64,000 bases of DNA from Flagellimonas ochracea (GCF_009903685.1 NZ_JAAABI010000002.1:806001-870000); one strand, 5' to 3'. Positions 1 through 8,269 are shown, numbered from the stretch's first letter. Numbers and translations: made by a program. Notes: generated by a model from the letters alone, not told the origin.

Positions 1-2
1 AT

Positions 3-71
3 AGATTCACGCCACAGAACAAACCAGCCGAGAATGTTATCCGAAAGCACTATGCTGGGTTAGGAAATTGA
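3..71 (+). CDS. possible 3' end of an upstream gene (very uncertain)
   Basis: Reading frame 3 is open from the window edge to a TGA at 69-71 and encodes about 22 residues of normal composition (ending in HYAGLGN). It could be the tail of a gene that begins to the left. The other two plus frames also stay open for part of this stretch, so this is only a possibility. The remaining bases up to 182 contain a TCACTTTTG resembling the Bacteroidota -7 element, just upstream of the next gene. Confidence 0.15.
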   Translation, partial: RFTPQNKPAENVIRKHYAGLGN

Positions 72-182
72 AACCTAAAGGTTATTGTTATTAACTTTTA
101 GGAATCTTCCAGTTGTTTTTTATATCTCGTTTAGGTTTTTTCATCACTTTTGCAGTATTCCCCTTGTCAATAGTTTAAAACA

Positions 183-1121
183 ATGAAATCGGTATCGTTT
201 TTCTTTTTTTCGATCCTTTTTTGCGTCATGGTATGGTCCCAAAAAGACCATTACACAGTGGTGGCGGAGCAAGGGGATGGCATATTTTCATTACTGCGGA
301 AACAGGGATTGGACCCTGTTGAACATTACGTTGAATTTGTTGAACTCAACAAGGATGACCTTAGGAAGGGAAGCCAATTACAATTGGGTATGTCCTACAA
401 AGTGCCTTACAGTTTGGATTCCTTCAAAAAAACAGGAGTTCGTGTGGATATGGTTGATGGTACGGAAACATCCCTTTTTGAAAAGGAACTTTCCAAAATG
501 TCTTTGAAGAGCAATAGACTCAAGAATGCTGTGTACTATTTATTGATTGAAAATCACGTCCAAGAAAATTCTGGATTTCTACAGCAGATGACCAAAAAGT
601 TGGCGGCGGACCTTATGGTTCAAGGTGCCCAGATATACGTTTTGGATATGATGAATTCTATTACGGCACAGGAAGACACAGTTGATATTGGCACCGATAA
701 ATTGGGCCAGTGTGTCGATGCTGTCAATAAAAGATACCTCAAGCACAATAAAAAATATCAACGGGTGCTTTTGCTTCGTCTAAAGAACGCTGTGGACGAT
801 AGTAAAATGAACCTGGCCTTTTCCCATTATCAGAACAGTGGGGATGGACAACGTTTTGCTGATAACCTCCAAGGAGTGTTCAAAAAACATGGAATAAATA
901 AAAGAGGGGAAGAAACAGAGGGCAGTTCCATATTTGAGGACAAAAGCACGTTGTTCCTGGCCAAAAATTTACTTCCAACGGTAACCTTACTCACTTTGGA
1001 CAATAATTCCGAATCCATAAATGGAGAGCAGTTGCATATTCGTGTGGACAACAAACGTTTTGCCCAATTGTTGGGCAATGGCATCTTGAAAGACTATGCA
1101 GACCTTGAGATAGAAGATTGA
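183..1121 (+). CDS. secreted LysM-like protein, possible degenerate amidase_3 fold
   Basis: This 312-residue protein starts with a clear signal peptide (about residues 1-20, ending WSQ). Residues ~22-75 (HYTVVAEQGDGIFSLLRKQG ... YKVP) have the spacing of a LysM peptidoglycan-binding repeat. The rest (~110-310) alternates strands and helices in a way that recalls N-acetylmuramoyl-L-alanine amidases of the amidase_3 type (a 'LAADLMVQGAQIYVLD' segment, then a conserved-looking FSHYQNSG segment), but I do not see the zinc-binding His/Glu set. A periplasmic cell-wall role is an inference. The gene converges on the minus-strand glycosyltransferase gene and overlaps its 3' end by 28 bases, with no terminator visible between them. 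Confidence 0.75.
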   Translation: MKSVSFFFFSILFCVMVWSQKDHYTVVAEQGDGIFSLLRKQGLDPVEHYVEFVELNKDDLRKGSQLQLGMSYKVPYSLDSFKKTGVRVDMVDGTETSLFEKELSKMSLKSNRLKNAVYYLLIENHVQENSGFLQQMTKKLAADLMVQGAQIYVLDMMNSITAQEDTVDIGTDKLGQCVDAVNKRYLKHNKKYQRVLLLRLKNAVDDSKMNLAFSHYQNSGDGQRFADNLQGVFKKHGINKRGEETEGSSIFEDKSTLFLAKNLLPTVTLLTLDNNSESINGEQLHIRVDNKRFAQLLGNGILKDYADLEIED

Positions 1122-1840
1122 ATGGCATCACTTCCGGTCAGAATGTTTTTTCTATAGTATCGGTAAAGTTCATCCGGTCCCGCTCCCAAATAGTTTTTGA
1201 GATGGATCATGGCAAAGTGAAATTGCAATCGTAACAAACCCAGTTCACGATATTTTCTTGCCGAGGTAACCACATAATTTGGCAATACTTTGAATCGTGC
1301 ATGCTTGTACAATCGACGGATGAATTCCGTGTCCTCATAAATTAGATACGCTTCGTTAAAACCCGTCGTCTGTTTGAAAATGTCCTGCGTAACGAAAAGG
1401 GATTGGTCTCCTCCTCGGCAAAGTGAATGGTTTATGCGCGAAAACCATGCAAAAAACCTTAGAAACAGATTCTTCGTATCAAATTGCATTCTAAAACAAC
1501 CTGTTTCAAAACCGTTTTCTACAGCATTTAGAATCATTTTGTCAAAATGCTCTGGGGGAAAAGTATCCGCATGTAAAAAATACAGGATATCTCCTTGGGC
1601 ATATTTTGCTCCATGGTTCATCTGTTTTGCCCTGCCCTTTCTTGTCTTTATAACCTTGGCACCGTGGTACTTTGCAATGCCTTGGGTGTGATCTCGACTA
1701 CCACCATCCACACATAGTATTTCCACAATATTGGATGCCGTAGCATTTTGATTTAGGTGGCTTAGCAAGGTGCCAATGTAATGTTCCTCATTGAGCACTG
1801 GGATGATAATGCTTATTTTCTGAGAGTTATTTGGCTTCAT
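1094..1840 (-). CDS. family 2 glycosyltransferase, TIGR04283-like
   Basis: The N-terminus shows the GT2 nucleotide-binding segment (ISIIIPVLNEEHYIG) and the acidic motif CVDGGSRDHT. LHADTFPP stands where the DXD metal motif is expected, and GGDQSLFV plus FNEAYLIYEDTEF fit the acceptor side. The length (about 248 residues) fits the TIGR04283 family, which is named for its place next to arsenosugar biosynthesis genes. I chose the ATG at 1840 because it puts the first beta strand close to the start; an in-frame ATG at 1855 is also possible. It overlaps the end of the upstream DUF547 gene by 14 or 29 bases and is the last gene of a four-gene minus-strand operon. It probably transfers a sugar in the cytoplasm; the acceptor cannot be read from the sequence. 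Confidence 0.85.
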   Translation of the reverse strand: MKPNNSQKISIIIPVLNEEHYIGTLLSHLNQNATASNIVEILCVDGGSRDHTQGIAKYHGAKVIKTRKGRAKQMNHGAKYAQGDILYFLHADTFPPEHFDKMILNAVENGFETGCFRMQFDTKNLFLRFFAWFSRINHSLCRGGDQSLFVTQDIFKQTTGFNEAYLIYEDTEFIRRLYKHARFKVLPNYVVTSARKYRELGLLRLQFHFAMIHLKNYLGAGPDELYRYYRKNILTGSDAIQSSISRSA

Positions 1841-2570
1841 TGAGGCTCCAGTCATAATCCAGATAGTCTATATCCACATCCTCAGGTATAGGTTTTTTCA
1901 AATAGGAGTTGATAAATCCCAGTAAAGAAGATTTGCCGGTGAAGTCTCCTTTAAACCACTTGAATATTTCGGAGAGGTAGGCCGTGTCCATTTCAAACCG
2001 ATTGCGTTTCGGGTCGTTAATGAACTCTTCAGCAGCTTTAGAAAGTAGTGCTTCCATGTTTTCTGCGGTAAACGCTATGTTTAGCAGCTTGGGGCATGAA
2101 AAAGAGGCACAATTAATGGCAAAATGGATTCTTGGTTCATTCATTTTACGCAGCACCTTGTGCTCAATATCATTTAGTGAGGTAACCTCTTGGCCTACCT
2201 TGATCCATTTCTTTTTCCAACGGAAGGGAATATCCTTGATGCTTTCCACGGGGTAATTATCCACAATCAATTTTATAGTGGCCGCATTATACAAGTTGAT
2301 GAAGTAGGCCAATTTTTCATTTTTGGACCAAATACTGGCCGGAGGGTTTTCAGCGAGATGGGTTAGATAATCTTCTAACTGCGATGGATGCTTTGCGATG
2401 TTCTGGTAATCCACATTACCATTGTCATCAACATAATTTCGTAGCATATCATTCCATTGGGTATGGCTTGGTTTTGATAGGGAAACATGGTCTTGTGCCA
2501 GAAGATTTTCAGTATTGCCTTTGCATGCAATCAGCAGTAGGCCAAAAAATAGGTACGATATAAAATTCAT
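1827..2570 (-). CDS. DUF547 family lipoprotein
   Basis: This 247-residue protein opens with a lipoprotein signal ending in LLIAC (Cys16). The DUF547 domain follows: AYFINLYNAATIKLIV, a DIEH motif, and the cysteine-containing HFAINCASFSCPKL segment. These are the conserved parts of the family; no reaction has been firmly assigned to it to my knowledge, although its invariant His and Cys suggest catalysis. The gene lies between a nucleoside phosphorylase and a TIGR04283 glycosyltransferase, a neighbourhood repeatedly seen with arsenosugar genes, and would place one step of that pathway (or an accessory function) at the membrane or in the periplasm. It starts 108 bases after the phosphorylase gene and overlaps the next gene. 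Confidence 0.85.
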   Translation of the reverse strand: MNFISYLFFGLLLIACKGNTENLLAQDHVSLSKPSHTQWNDMLRNYVDDNGNVDYQNIAKHPSQLEDYLTHLAENPPASIWSKNEKLAYFINLYNAATIKLIVDNYPVESIKDIPFRWKKKWIKVGQEVTSLNDIEHKVLRKMNEPRIHFAINCASFSCPKLLNIAFTAENMEALLSKAAEEFINDPKRNRFEMDTAYLSEIFKWFKGDFTGKSSLLGFINSYLKKPIPEDVDIDYLDYDWSLNEAK

Positions 2571-2678
2571 GTATAATGACTTGGATTCGAAAAGAATAGT
2601 CTAAAAAGTGGGTTCAACCTTTCATCACACATCAAAAGTTTTGATAAAATCACCTGATTGAACATGCCCCCGAACTTT

Positions 2679-3494
2679 TTAGGTGGCTTCTATAAGTCCT
2701 TGGAACAACTGTATCATTTTTGGTTCTGTTTGACTAGCTATGGCAATAATTTCTTCAATGTCGATGGGCTCAAGATTGTCCGGATCACATTCATCGGTTA
2801 AAACAGAAACGGCCACAACGGGCAGTTTTAGGTGGTTGGCCACAATAACTTCTGGCACGGTGCTCATGCCTACGGCATCTGCCCCCAAAGTCTTCAACAT
2901 CCTATATTCTGCTTTGGTCTCCAACTGAGGCCCTACCACTGAGGCATATACACCTTTTTGAAGCGATACACCCTCTTTTTTGGCGATGGCTTCGACCTTT
3001 TGACGCATTTCCAAATCATAGGGTTCACTCATGTCCACAAACCGCTCCCCAAATTTGGAAACATTTTTGAAGGCGAGTGGGGAACCTCCCTGAAGATTGA
3101 TGTGATCTTCAATGAGCATGATATCTCCTCTTTTGAAATCGAGGTTGATGGCCCCGGCTGCATTGGAAATGAATAATTTTTTAATCCCCAATTGGTGCAT
3201 AACTCGAACAGGATAAGTAATGTCAAGAAAATCATATCCCTCATACAGGTGAAACCGGCCTTGCATTACAACCACTTTTTTTCCTGCAATGGTACCGTAA
3301 ATCAATTTTCCTGAATGAAACTCTACCGTAGCTAAAGGAAAATAGGGGATGTGGTTGTAGTGGGCCACAATGGAATCCTCTATTTTATCGACCAATTGTC
3401 CAAGTCCAGTTCCCAGCACAATGCCAAATTCAGGTACATCAAAACCTCTTTTTTTGAGGTAATCAACGGATTCGTCAAGTTGTTTTTTTGTCAT
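2679..3494 (-). CDS. purine nucleoside phosphorylase (trimeric PNP/MTAP family)
   Basis: The product (271 residues) cleaves purine nucleosides with phosphate to base plus ribose-1-phosphate. Visible motifs are GIVLGTGLG (phosphate loop, ~24-32), MQGRFHLYEG (~77-86), ISNAAGAIN (~109-117), LETKAEYRML (~191-200) and GADAVGMSTVPEVIVANH (~204-221). Aligning that last block by eye with human PNP keeps Met219 at residue 210 and Glu201 at residue 192, and puts Asp234 (in VLTDE) where human PNP has Asn243. Asp at that position is typical of enzymes that accept 6-aminopurines such as MTAP. The start codon overlaps the stop of the upstream DUF2064 gene by 4 bases (ATGA), so the two are translationally coupled. 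In this operon the substrate may be an adenosine derivative rather than inosine. Confidence 0.9.
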   Translation of the reverse strand: MTKKQLDESVDYLKKRGFDVPEFGIVLGTGLGQLVDKIEDSIVAHYNHIPYFPLATVEFHSGKLIYGTIAGKKVVVMQGRFHLYEGYDFLDITYPVRVMHQLGIKKLFISNAAGAINLDFKRGDIMLIEDHINLQGGSPLAFKNVSKFGERFVDMSEPYDLEMRQKVEAIAKKEGVSLQKGVYASVVGPQLETKAEYRMLKTLGADAVGMSTVPEVIVANHLKLPVVAVSVLTDECDPDNLEPIDIEEIIAIASQTEPKMIQLFQGLIEAT

Positions 3495-4105
3495 TCTTTT
3501 ATATGTTTTAGAAAGGGCTGGAAAGCCTCAATATCTTTTATGTCTTCGTAAAAGTCCACGTCGTTTTTCTCCGATAGCAAATGTACCATGTGACCATTCA
3601 TATCCTTTAAAGTGTTGGAAAGAACCCTATCGCCTCCCCAGGATTTATTCATGAACAACTCAGGTTTTAAGGATTTCATCCCCAAGAGATAGTATCCGCC
3701 GTCGACCGCAGGCCCGACTACAAAATCGTGGTGTGCAAGACTTTCGAAGGCTTCTTCAATATCTTGTTGGCGAAGGTCGTACATATCACTGCCAATAATA
3801 ACGATTTTTGCAAAACCGGCATCCAACCCATTCTTGAAGGCGTTCATCATCCGTTCGCCTAAGTCCTGTCCCACTTGAACTCTTTTCTCATAGACCGTGG
3901 GATCCCACATATCGTTGTCTTCCACTTTTTCGGAGTAGAAGACCCATTTTGTTGTATTTAGGTCTTTGGTCACGGACACAGTATGTTCCAGAAGAAATTT
4001 ATATATCTCCAAAGCAGATTCGTCACCCACCTTGGCTGCTAATCGAGTTTTGCACTTTCCCAATTCGGGATTTCTGGTCAATATGATGAGTAGATTATTT
4101 TTCAA
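3491..4105 (-). CDS. DUF2064 / TIGR04282 glycosyltransferase-like protein
   Basis: This 204-residue protein has the nucleotidyl/glycosyltransferase-A fold of DUF2064. The N-terminal ILTRNPELGKCKTRLA segment resembles the NTP-binding loop of MobA/CofC enzymes, GSDMYDL is the acidic metal motif, and GPAVDGGYYLLGMK is the family hallmark. It is first in the minus-strand operon DUF2064-PNP-DUF547-TIGR04283. TIGR04282 members are named for co-occurrence with arsenosugar genes. A transfer step on a nucleoside- or ribose-phosphate intermediate is plausible but inferred. The divergent upstream region (4106-4303) is shared with the GH32 gene; a near-consensus -7 element TATCTTTC lies close upstream of the start on the minus strand. 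Confidence 0.85.
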   Translation of the reverse strand: MKNNLLIILTRNPELGKCKTRLAAKVGDESALEIYKFLLEHTVSVTKDLNTTKWVFYSEKVEDNDMWDPTVYEKRVQVGQDLGERMMNAFKNGLDAGFAKIVIIGSDMYDLRQQDIEEAFESLAHHDFVVGPAVDGGYYLLGMKSLKPELFMNKSWGGDRVLSNTLKDMNGHMVHLLSEKNDVDFYEDIKDIEAFQPFLKHIKE

Positions 4106-4303
4106 AAAAATAGTTTGGAACGAAAGATACGCAGAGATTGGTCAAAAAACGGATGTAAAACTTATCATAACAACCTAATTTTATGTTGTTCGTTTGCCCT
4201 ATTTTTTGCAAATCGTTTGAAAAAAATTACGATTAACGATAATACATTGAAAGTGTAACATAATGTTTATCTTACTCTTACCAATTAACCCATTCCAAGT
4301 CAG

Positions 4304-5857
4304 ATGCGAAACAAGTTTTTGTTGATTTTTTTGATCTTGTTTGTTTTTTCATGCAATAACAAGGAAAAAGAGAAGAAAACGAAAAAAAAGCCAATCAAGG
4401 CTTTTACGGAACAGTATCGACCACAGTTTCACTTTACACCTAAGGAAAAATGGATGAACGACCCGAATGGATTGGTCTATAATGATGGGATTTATCATTT
4501 GTTTTACCAATATTATCCGGATGACATTGTATGGGGTCCCATGCATTGGGGACATGCAATAAGCACGGACATGGTACATTGGGAGCATAAGCCGATAGCC
4601 CTCTATCCTGATGAGAATGGACTTATTTTCTCGGGAAGTGCCGTGGTGGACAAAAATAACAGCTCAGGATTTGGAAAAGATGGAGAAGTGCCTTTGGTGG
4701 CCATTTATACCTATCATTTAATGGAGGGGGAGAAAGCCGGTAGAAGTGACTTTCAGACCCAAGGAATCGCCTATAGCTTGGACAACGGAGATACTTGGAC
4801 CAAGTATGAACGGAATCCGGTGATTGGAAATGATGGTATTCGTGATTTTAGGGATCCCAAGGTGTTTTGGCACGAAGAATCCCAAAATTGGATTATGGCC
4901 TTGGTCGCAGGAGATCATGCGAAGTTTTATCAATCCAAAAATCTAAAGGATTGGAAATATTTGAGTGATTTTGGCAGATATCAAGGGGCCCATGGTGGGG
5001 TTTGGGAATGTCCCGACCTTTTTCCCTTGGGGGTTGATGGAACGGACGAACAAAAATGGGTACTGCTGATCAGCATTAATCCAGGAGCTCCCAATGGGGG
5101 TAGTGGCACACAGTACTTCATAGGTGAGTTTGACGGCAAGAAGTTTACCTCAGATCAAAAAGACCCAAAGTGGCTGGACTATGGGACAGATAACTACGCC
5201 GGTGTCACCTATAACAATGTGCCTAATGACGACCGCATATTTATAGGATGGATGAGCAATTGGGATTATGCCAGAGATACCCCGACAAAAAAATGGCGAA
5301 GCGCAATGACCTTGCCTCGAAAGCTTGCGCTGCAAAAGCATAAGGATGAATATTTGCTTGTCAATTATCCATTGCCTTCGGTTGAAGCATTGGCTTCTTC
5401 CACAATGGTAGAAAATGTTACTGTGGCTGCTGGAAAATCACAAACACTGGAAATTGATAGTTTGAATCAGTCCAAGATTCGACTGAAAACAGCTTCTAAG
5501 GATTTAAAGCTGATATTCAAGAATAATCTGGATGAAACCCTGGAACTGACCATGGACTCCAAAAGCAAGGCTTTTCTTTTAAATCGGATGAATTCTGGCC
5601 AAGTGGCCTTTCAACCAGAATTTGGAAATAAAAAACACCATATGCCGCTCGATTTTCTACCGGACGACCGCTATGAAATGGACATATATTTGGATTGGTC
5701 GTCCATAGAGGTTTTTATAGCTCAAGGTCTTTTGGTTATGACAGACCAGATTTTCCCCACGGAACCCTACAACACCTTGATCGTTGAAAATAATGACCAA
5801 GAAGACCCCGTTGAAATACTAACGGTGAAGCACATTATGTCCATTTGGCAAGAATAA
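4304..5857 (+). CDS. GH32 family glycoside hydrolase (fructan hydrolase) lipoprotein
   Basis: The 517-residue product starts with a lipoprotein signal (FVFSC, Cys17) and a lysine-rich linker (~18-32). The five-bladed propeller of family 32 follows: WMNDPNG at ~50-56 contains the nucleophile Asp53, RDP at ~183-185 is the transition-state stabiliser motif, and WECPD at ~234-238 carries the acid/base Glu235. The C-terminal part (~380-517) is the beta-sandwich module, with LDWSSIEVFI typical of the family. It should hydrolyse fructans (levan or inulin) or sucrose at the cell surface or in the periplasm; which linkage cannot be read by eye. No SusC/SusD pair, fructokinase or sugar transporter is adjacent, so it stands apart from a classical polysaccharide utilisation locus. 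Confidence 0.95.
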   Translation: MRNKFLLIFLILFVFSCNNKEKEKKTKKKPIKAFTEQYRPQFHFTPKEKWMNDPNGLVYNDGIYHLFYQYYPDDIVWGPMHWGHAISTDMVHWEHKPIALYPDENGLIFSGSAVVDKNNSSGFGKDGEVPLVAIYTYHLMEGEKAGRSDFQTQGIAYSLDNGDTWTKYERNPVIGNDGIRDFRDPKVFWHEESQNWIMALVAGDHAKFYQSKNLKDWKYLSDFGRYQGAHGGVWECPDLFPLGVDGTDEQKWVLLISINPGAPNGGSGTQYFIGEFDGKKFTSDQKDPKWLDYGTDNYAGVTYNNVPNDDRIFIGWMSNWDYARDTPTKKWRSAMTLPRKLALQKHKDEYLLVNYPLPSVEALASSTMVENVTVAAGKSQTLEIDSLNQSKIRLKTASKDLKLIFKNNLDETLELTMDSKSKAFLLNRMNSGQVAFQPEFGNKKHHMPLDFLPDDRYEMDIYLDWSSIEVFIAQGLLVMTDQIFPTEPYNTLIVENNDQEDPVEILTVKHIMSIWQE

Positions 5858-5928
5858 GCCCGTCCCATTATTTTTTATGGCTTTTGAGTTTAGGGTTACT
5901 CATGTAATTTAAGAGCAGAAATAGAGAC

Positions 5929-5936
5929 TAAGTTTG
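5929..5936 (+). promoter_or_regulatory. putative -7 promoter element of the GAPDH gene
   Basis: TAAGTTTG matches the Bacteroidota -7 consensus TAnnTTTG exactly and ends 20 bases before the GAPDH start, the same spacing seen at several other genes here. No clear TTG/TTTG -33 box lies at the expected distance, so the call rests on the -7 element and position. Confidence 0.4.
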
Positions 5937-5956
5937 CTGTAACAAAAGATACAATT

Positions 5957-6949
5957 ATGAGAATAGGAATAAACGGAATGGGTCGTATTGGACGTGCGGC
6001 ACTAAAAGTAATTAATGATACACCAGGGTTGAACGTTGTTGCAGTCAATGACATTGTACCCATAGAAAATACAGCATATCTTCTGAAATATGATACGGTT
6101 TATGGTGTTTACGAAAAGGAGGTGTCCCACGAATCTGAAACTTTGCTGGTGGATGGACAAAGAATTCACTATACATCCTTTCGGAACCCTGAAGAATTGC
6201 CTTGGAAAGAAGACCAAGTGGATTTGGTGATTGAAAGTACAGGAGTATTTACCAAGGGAGAGGACGCAGAGCGACATTTAAAAGCCGGTGCTAAAACAGT
6301 TGTAATTTCTGCACCTACCAAAAGTGTAGATACCCCAACGGTGGTCCATGGTGTAAATTCAGAGGAGGGAACTTCCAATGTATTTTCTTGTGCCAGTTGT
6401 ACCACAAACAATATATCACCCATTGTGGAGATTTTGGGAAGAAGGATTGGAATAAAAAAAGGCATAATGACTACCATACATGCCTATACTGCATCACAAG
6501 GCATTGTGGATGCTCCTTCCAAAAAGAATTTTAGAATGGGAAGAGCGGGTGCGCAAAACCTTATACCTACCACAACAGGTGCGGCAATTGCAACCACAAA
6601 GACACTACCACAGTATCAGGGCAAATTTGATGGGGTCGCCGTAAGAGTGCCCGTGCCTGTGGGATCTATATCAGATTTGGTTTTTGTAATGGAAAACAAA
6701 GTGACACCGGAAGAGGTGAATGCCATCTTGATGGAAGAGTCGAAAACGGAACGCTATAAAAATGTTTTGGATACCACGGACGAACCCATCGTGTCATCGG
6801 ATATCATAAAAAGTCCCTATGCGTCCACTGTGGATTTATCCATGACCAAGGTTGTGGACGGTGACCTGTTGAAGGTGATGACCTGGTATGATAATGAATG
6901 GGGTTTTACCAATCAAATGATAAGGCAGATTCTTGAAATGAAAGGATAA
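5957..6949 (+). CDS. type I glyceraldehyde-3-phosphate dehydrogenase (variant active-site context)
   Basis: The 330-residue enzyme oxidises and phosphorylates glyceraldehyde-3-phosphate with NAD(P). The Rossmann motif GINGMGRIGR is at residues 4-13, and Asp32 in AVNDIV favours NAD. The catalytic Cys148 sits in SCASCTTNNISP and His175 in TTIHAYTASQ. Most type I enzymes read NASCTTNC in this place: here the residue two before the SCTTN core is Cys145 instead of Asn, and the usual Cys after CTTN is Asn. The segments VDAPSKKNFRMGRAG and SAPTKSVDTPTVVHGVN are also off the common pattern. It may be a second paralogue with a specialised direction or cofactor use. It stands as a single-gene unit with its own promoter and a strong terminator. 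Confidence 0.92.
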   Translation: MRIGINGMGRIGRAALKVINDTPGLNVVAVNDIVPIENTAYLLKYDTVYGVYEKEVSHESETLLVDGQRIHYTSFRNPEELPWKEDQVDLVIESTGVFTKGEDAERHLKAGAKTVVISAPTKSVDTPTVVHGVNSEEGTSNVFSCASCTTNNISPIVEILGRRIGIKKGIMTTIHAYTASQGIVDAPSKKNFRMGRAGAQNLIPTTTGAAIATTKTLPQYQGKFDGVAVRVPVPVGSISDLVFVMENKVTPEEVNAILMEESKTERYKNVLDTTDEPIVSSDIIKSPYASTVDLSMTKVVDGDLLKVMTWYDNEWGFTNQMIRQILEMKG

Positions 6950-6958
6950 GGAAATAGT

Positions 6959-6989
6959 AAAAGGGCGCCAATGAAGGCGCCCTTTTTTT
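6959..6989 (+). terminator. rho-independent terminator after GAPDH
   Basis: A perfect GC-rich stem (AAAAGGGCGCC / GGCGCCCTTTT) with the 6-base loop AATGAA is followed by a T run, 10 bases after the stop codon. Confidence 0.9.
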
Positions 6990-7041
6990 GAGACATGATT
7001 AACTACTTCAATTTTTGATTGATGGTAACGTCTGCACTAGG

Positions 7042-7143
7042 CTAGTTCATATAGAGGTATAAGCTGTTGATAAGTGAGCAGATAGACATTGCTATTACAA
7101 AATACCAAAAAAGATAGCCCAATTTTTCTTCTATGGTGTTCAT
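7042..7143 (-). CDS. possible 33-residue membrane microprotein
   Basis: The gene-poor stretch 6990-7344 holds one candidate: an ATG-to-TAG frame of 33 codons on the minus strand. The peptide begins MNTIEEKLGYLF and has one hydrophobic segment (~9-32, YLFWYFVIAMSICSLINSLY), the form of a single-pass microprotein. An A-rich leader (TAAACAAACAC...) precedes the ATG, which suits Bacteroidota initiation. There is no conservation evidence, so it could be chance. I see nothing else in this stretch. Confidence 0.3.
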   Translation of the reverse strand: MNTIEEKLGYLFWYFVIAMSICSLINSLYLYMN

Positions 7144-7344
7144 TATGATATAGTGTTTGTTTAGGTTGAGATGAATTTCAATACTCAAAAGTATCGAAAA
7201 TAGAGGGCCGACAATTTACAATTATGCCTGTGGTAAAGAATGTGATACAATTGGTGCCAAAAGTTTTGTGGATGGCAAAGTATGGCTAACAAAAAAGGAT
7301 TTCATTTCGAAATCCTTTCTGTACATTAAAAAATCGAAAGTGCA

Positions 7345-7572
7345 TTAAACCAGAGGAGTACCTTTAAGACGTTTCTCAATCTTGCGTTTTTTTTCGGTCA
7401 AACGCTTCATGATGTCCATTAGGTTGGCGTCTTTGGTTTTCTTATATATTTCGTTGATGGATAATATGAGCTTCTTTGCTTCTCTTGAAGCGGCAACCCT
7501 ATCGCTGGTAGACATATGGCTCAATTTTCTATTCTCGAACTCTTGGGCCTTTGCAAGTAAATCCTGAGTCAT
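7345..7572 (-). CDS. small charged helical protein of unknown function
   Basis: This 75-residue protein has no signal peptide or membrane segment. It is very rich in Lys and Arg and predicted almost entirely helical (MSTSDRVAASREAKKLILS, then IMKRLTEKKRKIEKRLKG), so a short coiled coil or a nucleic-acid-contacting helix is possible. It is alone on the minus strand, with a hairpin terminator-like sequence upstream at 7694-7724. I do not recognise the family. Confidence 0.65.
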   Translation of the reverse strand: MTQDLLAKAQEFENRKLSHMSTSDRVAASREAKKLILSINEIYKKTKDANLMDIMKRLTEKKRKIEKRLKGTPLV

Positions 7573-7693
7573 TTTTGTTTAAAATTAATCTAGATAGGCT
7601 AAATATAAGAGTTAGTTTGATATTTAATGCCTATGGTGACATTCGATTTTCATATTTATGAAATTATTAAGAATTTCACTACATATTCATAAG

Positions 7694-7724
7694 CAAAAAA
7701 CCCGGCTAAATTGCCAGGTTTTCA
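7694..7724. terminator. hairpin terminator in the 7573-7888 gap
   Basis: AAAACCCGGC and GCCAGGTTTT pair (one mismatch) around the loop TAAATT. A runs on the left and T runs on the right would let it work on either strand, most usefully for the minus-strand gene at 7889-8182. Apart from this hairpin I see nothing in the 316-base gap 7573-7888. Confidence 0.6.
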
Positions 7725-7888
7725 TTTTATGTGCTACAAGATCACCTCAATTTTTTATACAGTTCCATTTCTTTTCCCCTCGCTCCCGCAAGATTGTATC
7801 TTGGGTACCAATTTGCTGTATTAAACCGCTAATAAAATAAGGTAGACTTGAGATTGGTTGACAATTTAGTTGATACTAGAGGGCTATT

Positions 7889-8182
7889 TCAATCCAAACC
7901 ATGCCTTTCTTTAACCCGGTTGCCATACTTTCTAGCAATTTGAATATACTCGTTTAGAATGGTTTCTTTGAGGACCTGAGCATCCATGTCATTTCTCGGT
8001 ATTGGAGCAATTCGTTCCATCTCATACCTAAAGTTGTGTATCATATCCAACAACCTCTTTTCCGCCTGGGTGGGTGTATTGTAAAAGAATTTGTCCTTTA
8101 TGTCCTCCCTGAAATGGTTATAGTGCCGCTTAAGTTCTTCTCGGCAAAGTTTATGGTATCTATCTTCAAAACTAATGGACAT
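7889..8182 (-). CDS. hypothetical cytoplasmic protein
   Basis: A 97-residue, strongly charged, mostly helical protein without signal peptide or membrane segment (for example CREELKRHYNHFRED and AEKRLLDMIHNFRYEMERI). I do not recognise the family. It is transcribed away from the SRAP gene: the two starts are 87 bases apart and may share a divergent promoter region. Nothing in the sequence suggests a function. Confidence 0.65.
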   Translation of the reverse strand: MSISFEDRYHKLCREELKRHYNHFREDIKDKFFYNTPTQAEKRLLDMIHNFRYEMERIAPIPRNDMDAQVLKETILNEYIQIARKYGNRVKERHGLD

Positions 8183-8269
8183 ACTCCAAAATTATGGATA
8201 ATATCCATCATTTTCATATCTTGTTACTGTTAAAACTTATAACTAACTGAAACCAACAACCTCAATCCA

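Noticed and set aside
7800..7815. Possible att copy of the tRNA-Phe end (TTGGGTACCAA)
   Set aside because: It shares only the GGTACC hexamer with the tRNA, too little for an attachment site.
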